From Paenibacillus senegalimassiliensis (GTDB taxonomy: Bacteria; Bacillota; Bacilli; Paenibacillales; Paenibacillaceae), in NCBI RefSeq assembly GCF_001486585.1, contig NZ_LN909045.1, positions 109,368 through 173,367 on the forward strand: a stretch of 64,000 nucleotides of DNA. Direction: 5' to 3'. Within the stretch, counting starts at the first letter, position 1. Every line of letters starts with the position of its first letter. The notes beneath the pieces were generated by a model, which ran no database searches, was not told the DNA's origin, and was given only the letters and a program-made list of their open reading frames with translations. A program made the translations under genes and the position numbers. Shown piece by piece: positions 26,066 through 34,118 of this stretch.

Positions 26066-26491
26066 TTAAAGAGTCTCGGCGTTGTGTTGCATCCGTTCCA
26101 GCATATTCGCCAAAACTTTGCGTTCCTCGGCATCAAAGCCTTCCAGTAGTCCCTCAACCAGGCGAGAGTTTTCCTCTACGAAACTCTGGATATGTTCTCT
26201 CCCCCGCTCATTGAGCCGGACAAGTGTAACCCGATTATCCTCGGGGCTGTTGCGGCGGTTGACGAAGTCCAATGCCTCAAGTTGCTTCAAATGACGAGTG
26301 ATGGCAGCACCGTCAATTCCGAGCGACTTCTGCAGCGCGGTCTGGCTGATTTCTTCTGAAGCAAACAGTTCTCGCAGCAACCGGAAGCGGGAGGCACTAA
26401 GACCGGTACACCCGGAATAAGCTGCCCCAATTCGATTATTTAAAAGTTGCAGTTTCTCCATAATGGACGTTTCGGGTGTAACGGGACACAT
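26066..26491 (-). CDS. MarR family transcriptional regulator
   Basis: A 141-residue winged-helix repressor. LSASRFRLLRELF opens the fold, TALQKSLGIDGAAITRHLKQLE is the recognition region, and RRNSPEDNRVTLVRLNERGRE is the wing with the family's DxR motif. The first residues (MCPVTPETS) include a Cys that could be a redox sensor, which is speculation. RBS AAGGGGG precedes ATG 26491. A TGATTGA inverted repeat upstream is the likely operator. Confidence 0.9.
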   Translation of the reverse strand: MCPVTPETSIMEKLQLLNNRIGAAYSGCTGLSASRFRLLRELFASEEISQTALQKSLGIDGAAITRHLKQLEALDFVNRRNSPEDNRVTLVRLNERGREHIQSFVEENSRLVEGLLEGFDAEERKVLANMLERMQHNAETL

Positions 26492-26885
26492 TTGTAATCC
26501 CCCTTTCTAACTATTGGTTGATGGATCAATGATTGATATGTCAATCAATATAACTAATTCGTTAAAATAAAGCAAGTAACTAAATAAAAAATCTTCAATG
26601 AAACTAGTTCTTTATTCCTATTGGAATTATTTTCATGTTACTATATCATCTGAATTGTAATAATATGTTTATCCTGCTAGAATTATAAATTTAATTAAAA
26701 AATATGTAAAAAATTAAGGAATTTTGGCGCGGCTTCACGTTGGAAGCAGGCTGCCGTGTCAGCATGTGTCGAACCTTGGATACTTGTTATCGTGCTTATT
26801 CATATGCCTTGAAATAGTACGGTTTCAACCTGTGATAGGCCTAATAGACTTGTCACAGATTCATAAAAAACAAGGAGGTTTGAAA
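26492..26885. other. AT-rich divergent intergenic region
   Basis: 394 bp between the marR gene and the secreted lytic protein gene. Apart from the inverted repeat at 26530-26547 and a CTGTGA-N17-TCACAG pair at 26830-26858, I see no gene. The stretch 26550-26720 is very AT-rich and probably holds promoters for both directions. Confidence 0.6.
26530..26547. promoter_or_regulatory. Candidate MarR operator
   Basis: TGATTGA-TATG-TCAATCA is a perfect 7-bp inverted repeat about 40 bp upstream of the marR start. On the reverse strand it overlaps a TTGACA -35-like hexamer. Spacing and position suit autorepression. Confidence 0.6.
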
Positions 26886-27899
26886 ATGAAAAGTAAGAAG
26901 TTTTCTTTTAAAGGCATTTCTCTTTTGGTCATTTTAGCGGTATTTCTATCTACGTTTGGGGCCGTTCTACCATCGGCCAGCGCGGCAGCTAGAGGAGCCT
27001 GGGCTCCAAATACGGCCTATGCCGTAAATGATACAGTAACTTACAACGGCAGCACGTATACTTGCTTGCAGTCCCATACTTCCCTGGTAGGTTGGGAGCC
27101 ATCCAATGTTCCTGCTCTATGGCAACAGGGCGGTAGCGGTGGCGGAGGAACTACACCCCCACCTCCAGCTACAAATGGAGCGATATTCTATGCAGATATT
27201 AACTATGGCGGGAAAGCTGTAACCCTTGGCGTAGGCAATTATACGCTGGCTCAGTTGAATGCAAATGGGATTCCAAATGATTGGATGTCGTCTCTTAAAG
27301 TTCCAAGCGGCTGGACGGTAGAAGTTTATGAGAATGACAATTTTGGAGGAACCAAGTGGACCTTTACGGCAAACTCCTCCTGGGTTGGAACTGCGATCAA
27401 TGACAAAATGTCCTCGGTTAAGATTTATACAGGTTCACCGTCTAATGTAACAAAGCCTGGTGAAGTTCCAAGTCACATCTGGACCTATGTCATGAATGCC
27501 GATAATGCTTATAGTAAAGGCGGAGATTTTGCGCTATTGCTGAGTGCGGTAATCAAGAAGGAGAGCAGCTTTGGAGCAGGCTTGCCGGGCAGCCCATCTG
27601 CTGGCGACGGATTAATGCAGGTAGAACCGAATACACGTAATGCCTATATGTCTCAATTCAGCTCCAAATTTGGCCGTGCGTATAATCATGGTAGTGAACA
27701 GGATCAGGTATATCTGGGCGCTTTGATTCTGAATGAAAAGATTGTGAGATTTGGGAATATCTACAACGGGTTATTGCACTACAACGGTGGCGACAACTGG
27801 TATCCGGGAGCTACAGACTCCTATGGCCGTCCTATCTTGGCTGATCAGTATGCCAATTCTGTGTATGCCACATACAAGAGTTATGGTGGTAGAAACTAA
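26886..27899 (+). CDS. Secreted chitin-binding / crystallin-like / lytic transglycosylase-like protein
   Basis: A 337-residue exported protein. The signal peptide (about 1-36) ends at SASAA. Residues 38-80 are a CBM5/12-type chitin-binding module (GAWAPNTAYAVNDTVTYNG with later Trp residues). A Gly/Pro linker follows. Residues about 97-185 look like a beta/gamma-crystallin fold with two Greek-key repeats (FYADINYGGKAVTL; VYENDNFGGTKWTF). The C-terminal ~140 residues resemble an SLT lysozyme-like domain, with KKESSFGAG carrying the catalytic Glu and DGLMQVEP. ATG 26886 follows AAGGAGGT; the frame upstream is not translated. It probably cleaves peptidoglycan or chitin. Confidence 0.82.
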   Translation: MKSKKFSFKGISLLVILAVFLSTFGAVLPSASAAARGAWAPNTAYAVNDTVTYNGSTYTCLQSHTSLVGWEPSNVPALWQQGGSGGGGTTPPPPATNGAIFYADINYGGKAVTLGVGNYTLAQLNANGIPNDWMSSLKVPSGWTVEVYENDNFGGTKWTFTANSSWVGTAINDKMSSVKIYTGSPSNVTKPGEVPSHIWTYVMNADNAYSKGGDFALLLSAVIKKESSFGAGLPGSPSAGDGLMQVEPNTRNAYMSQFSSKFGRAYNHGSEQDQVYLGALILNEKIVRFGNIYNGLLHYNGGDNWYPGATDSYGRPILADQYANSVYATYKSYGGRN

Positions 27900-27928
27900 C
27901 ATAACAAATTGGATAAATAAGATAAGAG

Positions 27929-27959
27929 CCGCTTTCACCGTCGAGTGAAAGCGGTTTTT
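27929..27959 (+). terminator. Intrinsic terminator
   Basis: CCGCTTTCAC pairs perfectly with GTGAAAGCGG, followed by TTTTT. Confidence 0.9.
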
Positions 27960-28025
27960 GATTTGAGAGGGTATGCTATCCTAGTTTATAATGACATCAT
28001 TCTTACTACCGAGGAAGTGATCCCT

Positions 28026-28733
28026 ATGAATCTGCAATCGGTGATGCAAGAGCTTGAAGCACTTGGCAAGGAACGGACTAAGAAAAGATATGTGTCCAAT
28101 GGCGCGCAAGAACCGCTATTTGGTGTAGCGACAGGCGAGATGAAGCCCATGTCCAGGATCATTAAGCATAATCAAGCCTTGGCTGATGAGCTTTACGCCA
28201 CAGGCAACTATGATGCTATGTACTTTGCTGGCATTATTGCAGATCCACAGGCCATGACGGAAGCGGATTTTGAGCGATGGATAAAGGGAGCTTATTTCTA
28301 TATGCTATCCGATTTTGTAGTGGCCGTAACCTTGTCGGAAGCGGCGATTGCTCAGAAGGTGGCCGATCAGTGGATCGCCAGCGGGGAAGAACTAAGAATG
28401 TCAGCAGGATGGAGCTGTTATTGCTGGCTGCTGGGTAATCGCCCGGACAGTGAATTTGCGGGCAGTAAAATAGCTCATATGCTTGAAGTGGCTCAAACAA
28501 CGATTCATGACGCACCCGAACGGACAAAACATGCGATAAGCAATTTCATATCGACGGTGGCCATTTCTTTTCAACCTCTACATGAACAGGCGGTTGAAAC
28601 AGCAAAGGAAGTCGGTCTTGTAGAAATTCAGAAGGATAAGGGGAATAGCAAATTTCTCAATCCCTCGGAAGTCATTCAAAAGGCATTGGCTCGGGGGCAG
28701 CTTGGGTTTAAACGAAGATATGTCAGATGCTAA
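28026..28733 (+). CDS. DNA alkylation repair protein (AlkD-like family)
   Basis: A 235-residue helical-repeat protein of the DNA alkylation repair family, which includes the glycosylase AlkD. Family landmarks are GAQEPLFGVATGEMKP near residue 28, YDAMYFAGIIADP, the YFYMLSDFVVA region and MSAGWSCYCWL; it ends with KRRYVRC. This matches the small Firmicutes subgroup of about 230 residues that lacks proven glycosylase activity. GAGGAAGTGA precedes ATG 28026; the in-frame upstream extension to 27945 runs through the previous terminator. Confidence 0.85.
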   Translation: MNLQSVMQELEALGKERTKKRYVSNGAQEPLFGVATGEMKPMSRIIKHNQALADELYATGNYDAMYFAGIIADPQAMTEADFERWIKGAYFYMLSDFVVAVTLSEAAIAQKVADQWIASGEELRMSAGWSCYCWLLGNRPDSEFAGSKIAHMLEVAQTTIHDAPERTKHAISNFISTVAISFQPLHEQAVETAKEVGLVEIQKDKGNSKFLNPSEVIQKALARGQLGFKRRYVRC

Positions 28734-28775
28734 AAATATACATCAATGCTGAAAGTAGCAGGGAGGGGCGAATAC

Positions 28776-30359
28776 ATGGATGTTAATTTTCGCAAGATTG
28801 ATTTGAAAGACGCAGTTCATCTCATACCACCCGGCAGCTTGTATTTGCTGTCAGAAGATAGCGTTGGGGGAGCAGAGTACGAAGGAGAGGCTTTGCTATA
28901 TGAAGGTGATCTCAGGCTTGAGGAGCTCTCCCTTGATTATTTGGCTGATGAAGCAGAGGACGTGCTGTTATATATCATTACGGGAAGCCTGATTGTGAAT
29001 CATAGTGTACACAGTGAAAGCACAGACGGGGCGATTTCTTTAGTTGTCCTTGGGAATATGCAGGCCAGAAATATGATTGTGGGCGGACAGGAAATTTATA
29101 TTGGAGGCGATCTGATCGTAGAGGAGCTGCTCTGGGGAGATTATGATCATGGTCTGTTTACTGTAAAAGGTGCAGCGGCAGCTAGAGTTTGTCTTCAAAT
29201 GGAGGATTATGAAATTACAGTACACGGACAATCCAGATGGCAGCATCATCTGCTGGAATGGGAAGAGGCCCTTCTAGAGGAGGATGCTGATGGTCGCACG
29301 CTGGCAACCTGGTTTGATTCCGATTGTCTGTATGAGTATGAAGGCCAGCAATTATTGGATCGTACTCAATTAATTGAGCGTTTGCGTGCTGGGAAGCCAT
29401 GCTTCCTGCCACCGGAGGATCGGGGCGTGTTGGAGTTTGAAGGACTGGAGCAATTTGTGTTCCCTAGTGTAGCCATAGCACCCGAAATTCTGGATATGGC
29501 AACGGCCCCCTCGCTGATGCCGGCAAAGCCGGAAGAACCGGAGGAGAACGAGAGTCAGACGATGATCTTTCACCGTGAATGGTGGGACATCACTACTGAT
29601 TTTTTCTATCGTTTAACCGTTGGACTGGTTCCGGAAACCCGTGCATTAGCGTATCAGGGAGTATACATCCAGCAGGATGAACATTTGGCTGTCATTATTG
29701 AGCTTCCTGCTCAAAGAAAGGGAGGTCAGGAAGGGACGCTGGGAATGCAGTGGCGCAGGATGGACGTGAGTGATGCACCGTGGCAAAATTATGACGCCAA
29801 CAGGGATGCTGAACTGGCAGAACTTCTTCCCACGTATTGGCAGTCTTTGCTGCGTGAGTTGTCTTTATTATGGAATACCGGGCAGTATGTTTCGGCTGAG
29901 CGCATTCAGCAGTTGCTTGCCTTGCCACTGGTTGAGCCTTATGACGATTATGAGGATGATGACCGCTGTGGTTTATGGCTTGGCAACTGGTATTTCGGAT
30001 TCCAGCAGGAGAATGGCGAAAGTGAAGGCGAGCCGCTGGAGGCGTTGCTTGAGATTGGACGCGAGTACGTGGATACATCGGCAGAAGATGAGGACACCCG
30101 GACAGAACGATTCTTCTATACGGTTCGAACTCGGCTGGATGGCAGACCGTATGTGGAAATACAATATGAACAGCATGAAGAAGCTGAGTTGGAGGACATT
30201 AGCTATACGAATGTGGCACTGGTTCGTCGTGCGTTGCGCGTGCTGAATTTGGCCGAGCAGGAACTGCTCAACGCCAACCAGAGGTTGCTGGCTGGCGAAC
30301 CCGTTGGTGATGATAAATTTGCCTTTCGGTACTGGCGAAAGAAAGGGTATTTGCGTTAA
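28776..30359 (+). CDS. Unknown 527-residue acidic protein with a beta-helix-like N-terminal part
   Basis: I do not recognise this protein. It is cytoplasmic (no signal or membrane segment) and very acidic. Residues about 60-150 have short strands with Gly turns at regular steps (LVVLGNMQARNMIVGG, then EIYIGGDLIVEELLWG), as in bactofilin-like or other beta-helical folds. The middle contains an acidic loop and WWDITTDFFYRL. The C-terminal half has many Trp/Tyr and DDYEDDDRCGLWLGNWYFG. GGGAGGGG at 28761-28768 decides ATG 28776. It lies 42 bases after the alkylation-repair gene, so the two may be co-transcribed. Confidence 0.75.
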   Translation: MDVNFRKIDLKDAVHLIPPGSLYLLSEDSVGGAEYEGEALLYEGDLRLEELSLDYLADEAEDVLLYIITGSLIVNHSVHSESTDGAISLVVLGNMQARNMIVGGQEIYIGGDLIVEELLWGDYDHGLFTVKGAAAARVCLQMEDYEITVHGQSRWQHHLLEWEEALLEEDADGRTLATWFDSDCLYEYEGQQLLDRTQLIERLRAGKPCFLPPEDRGVLEFEGLEQFVFPSVAIAPEILDMATAPSLMPAKPEEPEENESQTMIFHREWWDITTDFFYRLTVGLVPETRALAYQGVYIQQDEHLAVIIELPAQRKGGQEGTLGMQWRRMDVSDAPWQNYDANRDAELAELLPTYWQSLLRELSLLWNTGQYVSAERIQQLLALPLVEPYDDYEDDDRCGLWLGNWYFGFQQENGESEGEPLEALLEIGREYVDTSAEDEDTRTERFFYTVRTRLDGRPYVEIQYEQHEEAELEDISYTNVALVRRALRVLNLAEQELLNANQRLLAGEPVGDDKFAFRYWRKKGYLR

Positions 30360-30484
30360 AGTAGAATGGTAAGTTTTCAAAATGATCAATTGATCTCCGG
30401 TGAGTACTTGTTTATCACGTCTGATGATCAGTATTTTATTAAAATGGCCTGAACGGAAGACGTTACAGTAACAGTGCATTATTA

Positions 30485-30515
30485 GATCAGCCAGGTGAGG
30501 CTGGTCTTTCTTTTG
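30485..30515 (+). terminator. Intrinsic terminator
   Basis: GATCAGCC pairs with GGCTGGTC (one wobble), followed by TTTCTTTT. Confidence 0.7.
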
Positions 30516-30592
30516 CTATAATTCATGAAAGATGGAAGTGGATAAGTAACAAGAAACACGTTACTGAGGAACTGAAAAAAAGGAGTCTTCAC

Positions 30593-31360
30593 ATGAACCA
30601 ATCACGGAAACCGAAAACCAAATGGATTAAATTCATATTATGGGCATGTTTGCTGCTTGCGGTTGTCATAGGTGGCATGTTCATTTATTTAGATGCGAAG
30701 ACATATGAGCCTTCGGATGCAGCCAAGTTAGCGATGGAAAGTGATGCGCAAGTCCAAGTAACGCAGGTCAAGGACGGCTATAAATTTGAACCGGTGAGGG
30801 CGGATGTGCTTGAGCCGAACGTAATTTTTTACCCGGGAGGTTTGGTGGAGCCGGAGAGCTATGCGCCGTTTGCCAGGCAGCTTGCCGGGGTCGGGCATCG
30901 TGTATACTTGGCGAAAATGCCATTAAATCTGGCTATCTTCGGTCAGAACCGGGCGGAGGCTTTCTTGGCCGAGCATCAAGGGGAATCTTATATTATTGGC
31001 GGGCATTCCTTAGGCGGGGTATTTGCAGCGAGGTATGCTGCTGAGCATGGCGACAAGTTGGCCGGGGTGTTCTTCCTGGCTTCCTATGCGGATACCGCGG
31101 GCTCGCTAGAGGATCTGAACCTCTCTGCCTTACAAATTACAGCCAGTCAGGATGGGGTTCTAAATCAGGAAGCCTGGGCAGAGTCCAAAGTCAACCTACC
31201 GGAAGATACGCTGTACATCAGTATCGAGGGAGGCAATCATGGTCAATTTGGCTCCTATGGCAGGCAAAAGGGAGATCAGGTTCCCACGCTTAATGAGGAA
31301 GAGCAGTTAGAGCAGGTAATTCTCGCTATGGAGGATTGGATGCAGGGACTCCATCCATAA
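30593..31360 (+). CDS. Membrane-anchored alpha/beta hydrolase
   Basis: A 255-residue protein with one N-terminal membrane helix (about residues 14-33) after a basic start, so the catalytic domain lies outside the cell. The nucleophile is in IIGGHSLGGVFAARYA, with NVIFYPGGLVEPESYAP as the oxyanion region and GGNHGQFGSYG supplying the catalytic His. This matches the alpha/beta hydrolase group seen in many Bacillus exported or anchored esterases. The start ATG 30593 has AAAGGAG upstream. It is a single-gene unit; the substrate is unknown. Confidence 0.85.
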   Translation: MNQSRKPKTKWIKFILWACLLLAVVIGGMFIYLDAKTYEPSDAAKLAMESDAQVQVTQVKDGYKFEPVRADVLEPNVIFYPGGLVEPESYAPFARQLAGVGHRVYLAKMPLNLAIFGQNRAEAFLAEHQGESYIIGGHSLGGVFAARYAAEHGDKLAGVFFLASYADTAGSLEDLNLSALQITASQDGVLNQEAWAESKVNLPEDTLYISIEGGNHGQFGSYGRQKGDQVPTLNEEEQLEQVILAMEDWMQGLHP

Positions 31361-31370
31361 ATTAAATAAA

Positions 31371-31417
31371 GGAGTACCTGTAGGAGCATCATTTACGCTC
31401 TACAGGTACTCCATTTT
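31371..31417. terminator. Strong bidirectional-looking terminator
   Basis: GGAGTACCTGTAG (31371-31383) pairs with CTACAGGTACTCC (31400-31412) and the stem continues with AGC/GCT past a bulge. ATTTT follows on the + strand. Confidence 0.85.
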
Positions 31418-31431
31418 AATGGTCAGTTCAG

Positions 31432-31600
31432 TTATGCGGTTTTCGTACCCCGCAGGAACTTGTTCAGCAAGATCGCGGCCAGAGCAGCAGCTAGGATCGG
31501 CTTGAACAGTAGAAGATGACGAACCATCCACTTACGGCCAGGAAGACCCGGCGAGTTATTTTTTAGAGAAGATGAGAACAGAATCTGGAGTGCTTCAAAT
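31432..31600 (-). pseudogene. Possible remnant of a small membrane-protein gene
   Basis: The reverse strand has an open stretch of about 55 codons that ends in a protein-like membrane helix (FKPILAAALAAILLNKFLRG) and stops at 31432, just before the shared terminator. Only the last 31 codons follow an ATG (31527); there is no ribosome binding site, and the upstream frame is closed by a stop near 31600. It looks like the 3' end of a decayed gene, but could be a real short membrane peptide. I cannot name the parent. Nothing else is seen in 31418-31701. Confidence 0.3.
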
Positions 31601-31701
31601 GTTTAAAAATGTTGCGATAATCCTTTAAATACTTCATTTTTTTAGGTCTTCAAATAAGCAGGACTGTGTTAAACTGTTTGCAGGGAAGGTGGTGAACGCA
31701 A

Positions 31702-32355
31702 TTGCGTGAAGTAAAAATAATGTCGGTTTTACCGATTTATGCTATAGGTGGTACTTGGGTGATTTACGCCTTAATTTTTCCAATGTATCGTGGACTGGAC
31801 TTTTTAATTGCAGCTATATTATCCAGCGTTGTGTATCTTGTTTTGTGGAGAACCATACCGCCTAAGATTGTGCTTGTTGGGGAAGAACCGGAGCCTATTC
31901 GGACAGGGAACGCGGTGCACGATACCCAACTTCAGCAATGGCAGGCATACAGGCACGAATTAGATGATTTGCGTAAGCACATTGCTAATATCACAATCGT
32001 TGAAAAGCTTGACTCCATCCTGCAAACCTCTGATCAAATGTTTGATTTACTAAAGGCGGACGCTAGTAAGTTTGGCCTTATTCGAACTTTTTCCACCTAT
32101 TATTTTCCAACGACAATCTCCTTGACTAAACGGTATGAAGACTATGAAGATAACCCGAGTAAGGGACCTAATGTGAAGAATGCGATACATAAAATTCAAA
32201 CGGCAATAACCACCATAGAGACAGCATTCAAAGATGCCTTAGATCGACTTTATCAGGATGAAACACTTGATACTGATGTAGAAATAGAAGTAATGGAGCA
32301 GATGTTGCGTAAGGATGGCTTGGGCGATGTGATGGGTCCGATTATAAAAAAATGA
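31702..32355 (+). CDS. XpaC family protein
   Basis: A 217-residue protein with two N-terminal membrane helices (about residues 8-50) and a soluble helical domain. The pattern LRKHIANITIVEKLDSILQTSDQ and TFSTYYFPTTISLTKRYEDY fits the XpaC family (named for 5-bromo-4-chloroindolyl phosphate hydrolysis), which regularly accompanies TelA. TTG 31702 has AAGGTGG nine bases upstream. It is the first of four co-directional genes with 19, 9 and 13 bp between them. The molecular role is unknown; the family is linked to envelope stress and tellurite or antibiotic tolerance. Confidence 0.82.
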   Translation: MREVKIMSVLPIYAIGGTWVIYALIFPMYRGLDFLIAAILSSVVYLVLWRTIPPKIVLVGEEPEPIRTGNAVHDTQLQQWQAYRHELDDLRKHIANITIVEKLDSILQTSDQMFDLLKADASKFGLIRTFSTYYFPTTISLTKRYEDYEDNPSKGPNVKNAIHKIQTAITTIETAFKDALDRLYQDETLDTDVEIEVMEQMLRKDGLGDVMGPIIKK

Positions 32356-32374
32356 TTAAGGGAGCGATGTAACA

Positions 32375-33544
32375 ATGACAAAAGAAAATGAAAATATATT
32401 GCAAGTCCCAGAACTGACGCTTGAGCTTGAAGGCTCAACTTCTAATTTGACGGATGAAATTATCTCAACAAAGCTGTCGGACGTGGATGCATTATTAAAC
32501 TCTGATGGTAATGGGCTAACTGAACCGGAGAAGGTCAAAGTTCGCGAATTTGTACAAAAGATTGATATAACAAACGCCACTCATGTGTTGCAATATGGAT
32601 ATGGAGCACAGCAAAAAGTCGCAGACTTTTCCGAAAATGCACTTTCAAATGTACGCACGAAAGATATGGGTGAGGTAGGGTCCATGATTTCCGGTTTGGT
32701 AGTGGAGCTTAAGGGCTTTTCTACAGCGGAAGAAAATAAAGGTTTTTTTGGGTTGTTTCGTCGCGCTGGGCGTAGAATCGAGGAACTGAGAGCCAGGTTT
32801 GCGGCGGTAGAGCGAAATGTCGATTCAATCACTGATGTATTGGAACAGCATAATATTACTCTGCTTAAAGACGTCGCTTTGCTAGATAGAATGTATGATT
32901 TGAATTTGTCTTATTTCAAGGAACTGACGATGTACATTTTGGCTGGGCGTATGAAGCTGAAGGAGTTGACCACGACGGAATTACCGCGTCTTCAGGAAAT
33001 GGCCAGACAAAGCGGTAAGCCGGAGGATGCGCAAGCAGCCAACTCATTTGCGGACATCTGTAACCGATTTGACAAGAAATTACACGATTTGAGCTTAACG
33101 CGCACGATCAGCCTACAGATGGGTCCACAAATTAAGTTAATTCAAAATACAAATAGCATCATGGTAGAAAAAATTCAATCATCGCTCGTCAATACAATTC
33201 CGCTCTGGAAGAATCAGATGGTACTTGCGTTGGGGATGGCCCATTCTCAAAAGGCAATTGAAGCACAACGTGCTGTAACAGATATTACGAATGATTTGTT
33301 ACGAAAAAATGCAGACATGCTCAAATCAAATACCGTAGATGCTGCGCGTGAAGCAGAACGAAGCATTGTGGATGTTGAGACGCTTAAGCACACCAATCAA
33401 CAGTTAATTAAAACGCTAGACGAAGTGTTGGCTATTCAAAATGAAGGGTTCACCAAGCGTCGTCAAGCAGAAGGAGAGCTTGTTAAAATTGAAAACGAGT
33501 TGAAGAATAAATTGCTTGAAGTGCGTAATGCAGTTCAACGATAG
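32375..33544 (+). CDS. TelA family toxic-anion resistance protein
   Basis: A 389-residue cytoplasmic, almost wholly helical protein of the TelA/KlaA/YceH family. Landmarks are FFGLFRRAGRRIEELRARF near residue 125, LLDRMYDLNLSYFKELTMYILAG, and the C-terminal MVLALGMAHSQKAIEAQRA with TNDLLRKNADMLK. Long heptad-like stretches suggest coiled coils. TelA proteins give tolerance to tellurite and some cell-wall agents by an unknown mechanism. RBS GGGAGCG precedes ATG 32375. Confidence 0.92.
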   Translation: MTKENENILQVPELTLELEGSTSNLTDEIISTKLSDVDALLNSDGNGLTEPEKVKVREFVQKIDITNATHVLQYGYGAQQKVADFSENALSNVRTKDMGEVGSMISGLVVELKGFSTAEENKGFFGLFRRAGRRIEELRARFAAVERNVDSITDVLEQHNITLLKDVALLDRMYDLNLSYFKELTMYILAGRMKLKELTTTELPRLQEMARQSGKPEDAQAANSFADICNRFDKKLHDLSLTRTISLQMGPQIKLIQNTNSIMVEKIQSSLVNTIPLWKNQMVLALGMAHSQKAIEAQRAVTDITNDLLRKNADMLKSNTVDAAREAERSIVDVETLKHTNQQLIKTLDEVLAIQNEGFTKRRQAEGELVKIENELKNKLLEVRNAVQR

Positions 33545-33553
33545 GAGCAAACC

Positions 33554-34105
33554 ATGCAACTGTTGAAGCAAAGTAAAGTGGCCTGGACAATTACATTAGC
33601 TCTCATCATCGTCTCTTCGTCGCTGGGTGCTTCTCTATCGCTTAATCATTTGCGTGAGGATGCTGCTGCAACATTCATTCATGGTATCTCCAAGAGCGAG
33701 CCTGGTGTCCAGTACGACCTGGATTGGTTGGTAGAGTTGAGTACCAACTTAATCGTCGTTGCAAGTCGATATATAGATGATGAAGATATGGAGTTGGTCG
33801 CAGTCAGAGAGGCCAAATCGAAGCTCGAAGCTGCCACCTCGCCAAAGACCAAATATGACGCGGCAGACCGACTTGTCTCCCAAAGTACAGCGCTTATTTA
33901 TAGACTTGGACAGATGGAGCTAGAAACTCGAGACGCGCATTACAACAAAACAATTAAAGCAGATATTGAATCCCGCTGGTTGATACTTGGTAGAAATAAT
34001 TATAATCAGGTAGCATCTGAATTTAATGATGTTCTAAAGCAGTTTCCAGCCAGTATGTTCAGTAAGCTCATGTCGGTAAAGCCGCTTGAACTTTTTACCC
34101 AATGA
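33554..34105 (+). CDS. LemA-like membrane-anchored protein
   Basis: A 183-residue protein with an N-terminal membrane helix (about residues 11-30) and an external helical domain. The C-terminal NNYNQVASEFNDVLKQFPAS followed by KPLELF matches the end of LemA (YN-V--FN-----FP ... KP--YF). The body lacks LemA's usual length of conserved N-terminal sequence, so this is a divergent relative at best. GGAGCAAACC precedes the ATG. LemA genes are commonly followed by TPM-domain genes, as here. Confidence 0.65.
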   Translation: MQLLKQSKVAWTITLALIIVSSSLGASLSLNHLREDAAATFIHGISKSEPGVQYDLDWLVELSTNLIVVASRYIDDEDMELVAVREAKSKLEAATSPKTKYDAADRLVSQSTALIYRLGQMELETRDAHYNKTIKADIESRWLILGRNNYNQVASEFNDVLKQFPASMFSKLMSVKPLELFTQ

Positions 34106-34118
34106 AAGAGGTGAGTTA

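Noticed and set aside
26724..26885. N-terminal extension of the secreted chitin-binding protein
   Set aside because: AAGGAGGT at 26872-26879 and an immediate signal peptide at 26886 fix the start; the extension has no ribosome binding site.
26886..27899. Prophage endolysin
   Set aside because: It has a signal peptide, a chitin-binding module and no phage genes nearby, so a chromosomal secreted enzyme is more likely.
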